A stretch of DNA of 64,000 bases from Sisyra terminalis. Taxonomy: Eukaryota > Arthropoda > Insecta > Neuroptera > Sisyridae. The stretch spans positions 23,436,001 to 23,500,000 of the forward strand of contig OY292278.1 in the NCBI GenBank assembly GCA_958496175.1. Reading direction: 5' to 3'. The notes beneath the pieces were generated by a model. That model was not told where the DNA came from. It saw only the letters and a program-made list of their open reading frames with translations, and searched no databases. The position numbers were made by a program, and so were the translations under genes. Positions 58,501 to 64,000 of the stretch are shown piece after piece. Position 1 is the stretch's first letter. Every line of letters begins with the position of its first letter.

Positions 58501-61500
58501 TGCATATAGTAGATTATTGTATTGAACCTCATTTCAACTTGAATGTGAAGAAATTAAGAGGCGTTTCTGTGAATCTTAAATTTTAGTCGTGAAATGATGC
58601 AATTTGATCCATTCGAGTTTACTTTACAACTTTTTCATGTACAAGTGAATATGCCAACTATCATGAGAATATGATTTTACAAAAAAATACAAGCAACATT
58701 CAATATTTTGCATCCCTGTGAATTTGGTGGAAATTTTTAAAATATTTTATCAACACTTACCTCTTCGCTCGTTTCTAGTAACTCTTTAATTTGACTACAA
58801 ATAATTGGTAACAAAACTGTTCGACATTCGGGATATTGAAATAATTTACTATGAACAATATCATTCACAGTCATCATTTTTTGTTTGGTCAATCGATTTT
58901 GCGGTACTTTCTTTAATAAATCGGTTAAAATGGAACTGAAATTAAATAAAATTATGAATACATCATAAAAATTAAACTTTTAGTATCTGAATTTATTTTT
59001 TTCTCAGCTTTAAAAAAATTAATACAACTTACCTTAATCGAGTGGCACTGAAAACTTCTAAAATATCAGGAATTGTTGATGGTAAATATTTCAAACACGC
59101 TCCTTGAACCAATAATGTTGAATCCGTTGAATAGCACATCATCGCTGTAATACTTTCTAACAATTGAGTAAAAGCAGTCTCAAAACGATCATCATCTTTT
59201 GTTCCATATAAATCGCTAAATAAGAGTCGAGACCGAACTATAAACCTAATACAATACTGCAAAGACTTCATGGTTTTTAAGAGAATTTCTCTTTCTGAGC
59301 TATCAGCCGAATTTGCATTATCAATATGATATTTCAAAACGGCTATCAATTTTCTAAAAAAGTTCACATTTTAATTTCGAGTATATAGATCATATAATGA
59401 CACCAAATGGGAACACCTTCTTTAGCATCCAAGATTCAAAATCGATTTTTTTTAAACTTTTTAGTTTCATTGGTTTTTAAAGCAAAATTGTTAAATTTGT
59501 AGCAAATTTTATACAATAACTACAACGAATTATTATCCAACAAAAATGGGTTGGCTGACAAAACAGAACAAGTTCGATTTATATGTTAAGATATATAGAG
59601 TCCAAAAACGATGGATGAGCCTATGGATCTTCTGCGACGTCACAATCCATATATTGAAATGAGATATAAACAGATGATTGAGCGGATATCATAAAAACAG
59701 TAACTATTTACATAATTTCTCCCATTTTTCGCCACGGAAAACAATTTATACCCTAAACATTATTATATTTATTTATTTTTTCTATCGAATGGAGGTTAAT
59801 TGCATTTAGTATACGTACAAACTACGCTTTTCATTAATCATTTTAATATTGAGTTTTTTAATATTAGTAAGAAAAACAGGTTTTCCAAACGATCAAACTA
59901 TAATTGCAATTTGAAACTAGATCCAATGAATAATATTGTAAAAATTGAAAAATTAATGACTTGATGGAAAATGAGGAAAATTATTTTAATTTTTTTAAAA
60001 AAAACATGTGTTATTGTGTATGGATTTATGAGTTTTTAAGGAAATCTTTATTTTAGCAATCACTTAAATTATACCTAAATTTGGAGAAAACAATAGTAAA
60101 TAATTTTCCGATAGTTCAAAAGTTTTGACTAAAGCGAACAGGGTTGAAGAAGCCATATAACGATAACAATGAAAAATCAGCCCCAAAGGGTATGTTAGTA
60201 CTAAAAAGATACATTCATACTCCAAATTTTAACTTTCTATGTCTTTTTATTTGCGAATAAATCGAAAAGAATGGTAAATCAGAAAATAATGTTTTTCTCA
60301 ACAATAAGAGAACTAATTTGACTAAAATTTGGACATATTATGAAAGAATATGAAGGCTATACTCAGAAAAAAAAAGCCTTAATCCTCATTATAAATATTT
60401 GAAGCAACTGATTTCTCTACTTCTCTACTCGGATGACTAATTGTAAAGTGATTTTTAAGGGTAAATTAAAATACTTCTGCTTTAAAAAAATTAAGAAGTG
60501 AAATAAAATAAATTTCAAATATTTTCAAATAAAATTAATAAATTTATAATTTCAAATTTCAATTATTAACATTTAGTTTGAAGGATTTAAACAATCGTAC
60601 TATTTGTGTTTAAATCAATTTGTCATAGGAAAACTGTCTATGGGATTTTGAAGTTCTGTACTGTGACGTCATTTCAATGTCAGGCCAATAGGAGGTGGTT
60701 TATGAAATTTTGAAATTAACGATTTTTTGCATTTTTAACTGAATATTTCGTAATTTTATCAAGTAAAGTTAAAAATTTACAGCTACATTGTTTTTGGATA
60801 TTATTTTAGAACATGTGAATTAGGTCTGTTACGTTTCTTCAAATTAACTGATTTTAATTAACCAGTTTCGAAGTACATCTACTGTTTTGTCCAAACACGT
60901 AATTATGTTCAATTTTGTGAAACTGCAAAATTGTTCTAAAAAACTGAAGACAATCAACTTCGAAATTTTTAGATGCTAATGTAGGTTTTCTCATTCTCAT
61001 TTTCAAAACGTACTCATATGCTAAAGTAGCACTAAAACTTTCTTTAATATAAAGGTCTAAAACTGGTTGGAAATGTTGATATTTTCGGTCGCTCACCAAA
61101 CCGATAATATACAAGAGACATTCAAATACGATATTGTCAAATTGTTCTGAGTCATCATTTTGCATTAAAATATTAAAGAGAGCATCGAGAACATCTTGGA
61201 GAAATTTAACAACTTCTTCACCATCGACTTTCATTAAAGCCATCAAAGATTCCCTAAGTGTCTCTCGGTGTGTCACCCAGTTAAGTAATCCCAAAAGATC
61301 AACTAAAATAATTCAATAATTAATCAATGAAAACAATGATTTACTTACAAACATACCATTTTGAGTTAGCTTCGTTGAGCACACGTTTGTGGAAATGATA
61401 AAATTATCTTTACTGCTAAAAGTAAGTCCACTGCATGCCGGTTTTTGGTTGTCTATCAACTCGGATCGAGTCGATGGTAACTTTAAGTAGTCTAATTCTG

Positions 61501-63649
61501 TCTCATCGAATTTTTTATGGTCAATTTTGTAGACTAATAGCTCATGTTGTGTATCGTGCAACGTGGTTCCATTTGGTTGCATTAGTTTCACATAGGATAA
61601 AGCAAATGGTTTCTCACTTTTATCTTTTGCCTCATTTGAGGAACGATGTTTAAAAGTAAACTTCAAGTGGCTACCTTTGAACTCATCAATTGGAACAGCA
61701 ACTTTAAATATTTCGTACCATTTCGGTCGATCTTCATGGTAATAGATAACTGATCGATATTCGTTAAGTGGAGCCGGAGGAACAGCACCTAACGTTATAA
61801 CCCCCTGAAAAATTTCACAAATTATACGTTGCGGCATATCATTTGCATACTTTTGATTCATGGAAAATTTTCGGCCTCGGTTTTGACCAAAATCTGATTT
61901 TCAATTGGACGTTACTTGATAGGTACAATGAATCGCAATAATTTGTTGTACATAAGAATACTATCAAGCTTATGAACCCAGACTTGTTTCCCCGTTACAA
62001 TTAATGAAAAAACTTCAATATACTTATTTTGAATCAATTAAATTGCAAATTTCAATATTATTTCAGAGAAAAGAAAAAAAAACGGTTATTATATTTTTTT
62101 TTACTAACCGGAATCGCTTGGCCTTTTTCGTTGCAAACTCGAACGGTAACCTCGACATTTTTATCCGTTGTTTTGTTGCCTTTGGAAAATTCGCCCGATA
62201 TGAGCGTTAAGTAGAGATCATTCCGAACATCGCCTGGTAAAATCACCTCCGGGAATCCCATTTTGCGAGCGATTGTCACATTCCCCAGCATCAAATGTGG
62301 GTTTTCTTCCCGCACCTGTTTTATATCGCCGTGTAAAAGTTTCACACTGACCCACAAACTTTGGCCTTTGTTATTCAACTCCTTGTTGGCTAGGATTTTT
62401 TTAAGAGTGCCATCAAGATTGTCCTTCTCACAACAGCTGAAAGTAAAGGGACCAACAAAAAATTTTCTTATTAATTAACTTAAATTGACTTACTGAAGAA
62501 ATGGAACTGCGTGGTGTTTTTCGTCGTCGCTTTCCAATTTTCCGCAAAGGTAAAGCGTGACGTCCAGGGCAGCAACGCCGAAAGGACGTCGCATTCCGTC
62601 CGCTTGACCTTTGCGGCTCATTCCTGTGACGGTAGATGCAACCGAACTTCGTCTATGGTCGATTTCTCGTGCTTCCATACCACCAACACGAACTACGTAG
62701 CACACAAGATAAACTTTTTCACGATATAAGTCGCGACTCCCCAAATCCGTGAAGAGGACTCGCAAGTTGTGTAGTTGACTAATATCACTAGCCAGTCCTT
62801 CTTTGGCCCAACGCACTACATAATTTTCCGTAATGGCTCGATTTTCCTTGGCGTCGTAAAGGGTCATCAACAACTCGGCATCTTCACTCATTTTACACAC
62901 AAAATTTCGAACCGAAACGAAAAAAATGTGTGAATAATGAACTCCAGCTCTATGGTTCCTTTTTTTGGTTCCCGACTATAAGAAAACGTTTAAAATTTTA
63001 AATATTTTCAAAACTATTAAAGTATTTATAAATCCACATACTGTGGCTTTTTTGATTCGTTCTGTTGCGGTTTTATGTTGATAATACAACTGAATTGTGC
63101 TTGTGTCATCAGGATTTAAAATATTTCCTTGTTCATCCCGAACAACCATATCTAAGTTCAGCAGTTTGTTCCCCATATCAATTTTTGATGTGACTAGTTG
63201 TTTAATTTCCTTAAGCTCATCCACTGGCAACGTTCCCGAAAGAATCTTACTTCGATGATTGATTAATTCATATATTTGTTTTTGGATTTGTTCAAAGTGC
63301 TCACTATTCGTCTAAAAATGAATAAAAAAATAAGTTTTTCGTTTGGTTCATCTTCATTGTATACTTACAACATATAAATGCTTCCAGTGCGACCCCCATT
63401 CCCGTAAAATCGATGTAATTTCTTGGACGATTTGTTGTTGTTTGATCTGAACGACTTCCACGTTCCCGTTTTTTTCAACCGTACATTCGACATGATGTAT
63501 GTAACTTTTGGGAAAAATGCCTTTTTCCTTACGGTTTTTCGTGGCACAACCAAAATACCAATCCCCATTTTGTTTAAAAATGTGAACGGTTTCACCGACC
63601 GATAATTTCAGTCGAAATTTTCCTTCATCTCGTAAATAGTTGTGGATTA
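46302..63649 (-). CDS. mbc: Myoblast city / DOCK1-type Rac exchange factor (20 exons in window)
   Basis: Twenty minus-strand exons join with consistent phases and encode about 1,950 residues, close to the full length of DOCK-A proteins. In order: SH3 domain (63369-63649); DHR1/C2-like lipid-binding domain (around 61357-62436, e.g. [12 protein letters not shown]); the helical repeat region; the DHR2 exchange domain (52024-55184, with [24 protein letters not shown] and [10 protein letters not shown], whose Val is the nucleotide sensor); and a proline-rich tail with PPPLPAK. The sequence follows vertebrate DOCK1/2/5 rather than DOCK3/4 (sponge), especially at [17 protein letters not shown]. The family activates Rac with ELMO at the plasma membrane in myoblast fusion, migration and engulfment. 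The initiator exon lies beyond the right edge. One in-frame exon (56095-56205) may be optional. Introns carry LINE, SINE and hAT remnants. Confidence 0.95.
46587..46749 (-). CDS. mbc: mbc exon: C-terminal tail, Ser/Arg/Pro-rich
   Basis: It encodes [20 protein letters not shown], then [16 protein letters not shown] and NSNRNSA. The intron that follows is only 55 bp (46532-46586). Confidence 0.85.
46808..47072 (-). CDS. mbc: mbc exon: C-terminal tail, Ser/Lys-rich
   Basis: It encodes [32 protein letters not shown] and [13 protein letters not shown]. The many Ser-Pro and basic sites resemble the phosphorylated basic tail of DOCK1. The acceptor is atataatag and the donor gaa|gtaaat. Confidence 0.87.
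47276..47297. repeat. TTA microsatellite
   Basis: An uninterrupted run of tta/att triplets within an mbc intron. Confidence 0.9.
47590..47830. repeat. Interspersed repeat, copy 2 of the 35.2-kb family
   Basis: It shares atcacataacagtaac, taatactacttaatgact, aatcgaaatacgtatctg and gcttatagtttactttt with 35280-35470 in the same orientation. It is non-coding and lies in an mbc intron. Confidence 0.6.
48415..48585 (+). mobile_element. tRNA-derived SINE, family 1, copy H
   Basis: It begins ctactcgtggccgagtagtt (box A TGGCCGAGTAG) and has box B AGGTTCGAAGC. The body is followed by ataaagcgacgataaataat and an A-rich tail. It lies in an mbc intron, antisense to the gene. Confidence 0.75.
49847..49954 (-). 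CDS. mbc: mbc exon: C-terminal tail
   Basis: It encodes [19 protein letters not shown] and [14 protein letters not shown]. The acceptor is tacgcttag and the donor accag|gtcggt. Phases match both neighbours. Little conservation is expected here. Confidence 0.8.
50119..50228 (-). CDS. mbc: mbc exon: after DHR2
   Basis: It encodes [20 protein letters not shown] and [16 protein letters not shown], a Ser-rich linker comparable to the segment after DHR2 in DOCK1. The acceptor is gtttcag and the donor tccga|gtaagt. Confidence 0.88.
50345..51555 (-). pseudogene. Degenerate non-LTR retrotransposon, copy 2
   Basis: The minus-strand frame at 51349-51552 encodes an RNase H segment ([19 protein letters not shown], then YQAETCSAS). 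About 650 bp further on, 50370-50720 matches the 3' part of copy 1 at 25905-26560 (ccaggatgaggctagttcag; accaagcagcc). The middle is eroded. It lies in the mbc intron between exons 52024 and 50228, in the same direction as the gene. Confidence 0.75.
51561..51583. repeat. A23 homopolymer
   Basis: An uninterrupted run of 23 A next to the upstream edge of the LINE remnant. Confidence 0.9.
52024..52286 (-). CDS. mbc: mbc exon: DHR2 catalytic end
   Basis: It encodes [40 protein letters not shown] and VEEKYGKR. This holds the alpha-10 insert whose Val acts as nucleotide sensor in DOCK exchange factors. The donor is cgg|gtatgt. Confidence 0.95.
52365..52760 (-). CDS. mbc: mbc exon: DHR2
   Basis: It encodes [58 protein letters not shown] and [11 protein letters not shown], conserved DHR2 segments. 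The exon starts before the Met at 52731: phase requires the acceptor atttag at 52761-52766. Confidence 0.93.
53005..53280. repeat. Interspersed repeat with tgacgtcac, copy 1
   Basis: It shares about 270 bp with 59605-59878: cctatggatctatgtgacgt, gacaaataattgagcggtta, ccgccacgga and aatggaggttaattg. Both copies are in mbc introns in the same orientation. No inverted ends or coding frame were seen. Confidence 0.65.
53440..53505. mobile_element. hAT end fragment
   Basis: The GC-rich block ggaccgcggacccctggga ... ccacaggttgggaaacaatg is the complement of a hAT-type end (ttcccaacctgtggtccgcg). The other end was not found. Confidence 0.5.
54095..54431 (-). CDS. mbc: mbc exon: DHR2
   Basis: It encodes [40 protein letters not shown] and [13 protein letters not shown], matching DHR2 of DOCK1. 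The donor is caat|gtatcc, which shortens the open frame seen at this end. Confidence 0.94.
54487..55184 (-). CDS. mbc: mbc exon: start of DHR2
   Basis: This largest exon encodes [40 protein letters not shown] and [20 protein letters not shown], the first lobe of DHR2. Between FYSSRAL and [10 protein letters not shown] it has about 20 more residues than vertebrate DOCK1 ([16 protein letters not shown] region), apparently an insect-side insertion. Confidence 0.95.
55344..55773 (-). CDS. mbc: mbc exon: helical region before DHR2
   Basis: It encodes [40 protein letters not shown] and [20 protein letters not shown], all conserved in DOCK-A. The donor is ttag|gtaatt. Confidence 0.94.
55826..55981 (-). 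CDS. mbc: mbc exon: helical region
   Basis: This 52-codon, phase-0 exon encodes [20 protein letters not shown] and [19 protein letters not shown]. The donor is gtg|gtaaat. Confidence 0.92.
56095..56205 (-). CDS. mbc: mbc candidate cassette exon (37 codons)
   Basis: The 111-bp frame is open, phase 0 on both sides, and bounded by an acceptor (cgaaaatcag) and a weak donor (gaagag|gtttga). It encodes a strongly basic segment ([20 protein letters not shown], then [14 protein letters not shown]). Its last residues, SEE, repeat the end of the preceding exon. The vertebrate DOCK1 sequence has no clear equivalent at this point, so inclusion may be regulated. Its high G+C against AT-rich introns argues for coding. 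Confidence 0.68.
56514..56955. mobile_element. hAT-like element rich in gtaactttagatac motifs, copy 2
   Basis: It starts cagagctggtagtcagatac, matching the inverted right end of the element at 45190-45573, and has the same degenerate aagttacttagatac body. It lies in the 2.5-kb mbc intron between the cassette exon and exon 58761. Confidence 0.55.
57275..57455 (+). mobile_element. Second SINE-like family, copy 2
   Basis: It contains a perfect box B (GGGTTCGAATCCCGC, near 57329) and a weak box A upstream (tggcctaatga). The body, with aattttgtatttccagaata, is shared with 37255-37400, and the tail is A-rich. It is probably a tRNA-derived SINE distinct from family 1. Confidence 0.5.
58085..58268 (+). 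other. GC-rich intronic insert with short ORF
   Basis: About 150 bp of near 50% G+C in otherwise AT-rich intron. The plus frame, to a stop near 58265, reads [20 protein letters not shown] and [18 protein letters not shown] short hairpin (ccccctttaacaaagggg) starts at 58139. I do not recognise the peptide. It could be a nested small gene, a captured gene fragment or part of a repeat. Confidence 0.3.
58761..58935 (-). CDS. mbc: mbc exon: helical region, before the candidate cassette
   Basis: It encodes [20 protein letters not shown] and [20 protein letters not shown] and ends TSEE at gaagag|gtaagt. It can splice either to 56205 (cassette) or directly to 55981, because all these boundaries are phase 0. 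Confidence 0.9.
59033..59353 (-). CDS. mbc: mbc exon: helical region
   Basis: It encodes [32 protein letters not shown] and [20 protein letters not shown]. The acceptor is cttttttag and the donor ttaag|gtaagt. Confidence 0.92.
59605..59878. repeat. Interspersed repeat with tgacgtcac, copy 2
   Basis: This is the second copy of the repeat at 53005-53280, with ttctgcgacgtcacaatcca, cagatgattgagcggatatc and cgccacggaaaac. It lies in the intron between exons 61014 and 59353. Confidence 0.65.
59880..61013. other. AT-rich mbc intron, no other gene
   Basis: Intronic sequence. A segment near 60655-60720 with ctgtgacgtcatttcaatgt is another tgacgtca-containing stretch but shows no clear similarity to the repeat at 59605-59878. 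No nested gene was seen. Confidence 0.4.
61014..61302 (-). CDS. mbc: mbc exon: helical region
   Basis: It encodes [40 protein letters not shown] and SFSATLAYE, a near match to DOCK1. The true donor is tatga|gtacgt. The longer open frame beyond it is intron. Confidence 0.93.
61357..61804 (-). CDS. mbc: mbc exon: DHR1, second part
   Basis: It encodes [56 protein letters not shown] and VCSTKLTQN, conserved in DOCK1. The donor is aatg|gtatgt. Confidence 0.94.
62109..62436 (-). CDS. mbc: mbc exon: start of DHR1
   Basis: It encodes [37 protein letters not shown] and [13 protein letters not shown], the beginning of the DHR1 domain that binds phosphoinositides in this family. The donor is gttagt. 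Confidence 0.93.
62494..62975 (-). CDS. mbc: mbc exon: pre-DHR1
   Basis: It encodes [50 protein letters not shown] and [12 protein letters not shown], all conserved DOCK-A segments. The acceptor tatag lies next to tcgggaacc. Confidence 0.93.
63042..63311 (-). CDS. mbc: mbc exon: region after SH3
   Basis: This 90-codon exon, phase 0 at both ends, reads [17 protein letters not shown] and [20 protein letters not shown], closely following the linker in DOCK1/2. The donor is aca|gtatgt. Confidence 0.92.
63369..63649 (-). CDS. mbc: mbc exon: SH3 domain
   Basis: It encodes [20 protein letters not shown] and [10 protein letters not shown], the core of the N-terminal SH3 domain that binds ELMO and folds back on DHR2, then [12 protein letters not shown]. 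It enters after 1 nt of a codon, so the start of the SH3 and the initiator Met are off the window. Confidence 0.92.
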
Positions 63650-64000
63650 CTAAATAAAAAATTTTACATTTACAAATTAATAAAATTTTCATAACAAAAA
63701 AGAAAAAAAATAATTAACCAATTGTCTTTAATTATTTTATAAAATACATTTTCATCTTAAAATATAACTGAGTTTGAGTATATACTAAACTAATTTAACA
63801 ACTTAATCATACATCCGTTTCCCTTCAGCATGCGGAACTCAAGAAAACTCTTACTATAATTCCATAAAAGACCTTTTAACAGTACAAGAATGTCTTGAAA
63901 AAACTATGGAAATGTTGAAATACCTCCATTGAAGGAAACTTAAAGACTTTAATTGAATATATAGACTCTTCAAAGCCAATAGTCAAATTCACCGATAGTC

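Noticed and set aside
63423..63605. Plus-strand frame opposite the SH3 exon
   Set aside because: It is a shadow of the mbc coding strand. Similar shadows occur opposite most mbc exons.
46302..63649. Assignment to sponge (DOCK3/4) rather than mbc
   Set aside because: Segments such as [17 protein letters not shown] and the tail with PPPLPAK follow DOCK1/2/5, not DOCK3/4.

Overview
The window is about 70% A+T and comes from an animal with spliced genes, long introns and many small transposon remnants. The two recognisable genes, an EGF-receptor ligand of the Vein/neuregulin type and a DOCK-A guanine-nucleotide exchange factor of the Myoblast city/DOCK1 type, point to an insect. The order cannot be fixed from the sequence.

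Layout. 1-23700 holds no certain exon. It contains AT-rich DNA, DNA-transposon derivatives (several nested), SINEs, a decayed mariner transposase and three GC-richer islands (about 4.2-4.9, 8.4-8.7 and 12.3-13.1 kb) that may be regulatory or 5' exons; one carries a short ORF with a signal-peptide-like start. 23702-37808 (+) holds five 3' exons of vein: an Ig C2 domain in two exons, an EGF domain split over two exons, and a short tail exon. Its introns carry foldback elements, a LINE, a hAT element and SINEs. 40883-41730 (+) is a compact three-exon gene for an unrecognised 244-residue protein. 42.2-45.1 kb is a large foldback element with tandemly repeated arms. 46302-63649 (-) is mbc: twenty exons joined in phase, from the SH3 domain through DHR1 and DHR2 to a proline-rich tail with a Crk-binding motif. 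The first coding exon lies beyond the right edge.

Vein is a secreted ligand for the EGF receptor. Mbc works with ELMO and Crk to activate Rac in myoblast fusion, cell migration and engulfment. Nothing in the sequence indicates that the two neighbours act together.

The most notable observations are: a 37-codon in-frame cassette-like exon in mbc; a NAGNAG acceptor at the start of the vein EGF domain; a 153-330 bp MITE family with exact 9-bp target duplications, one nested in a hAT element whose relative in this window shows the unoccupied site; several families of foldback elements, three with tandemly repeated arms; and a tRNA-derived SINE family with eight copies plus a second probable SINE family.
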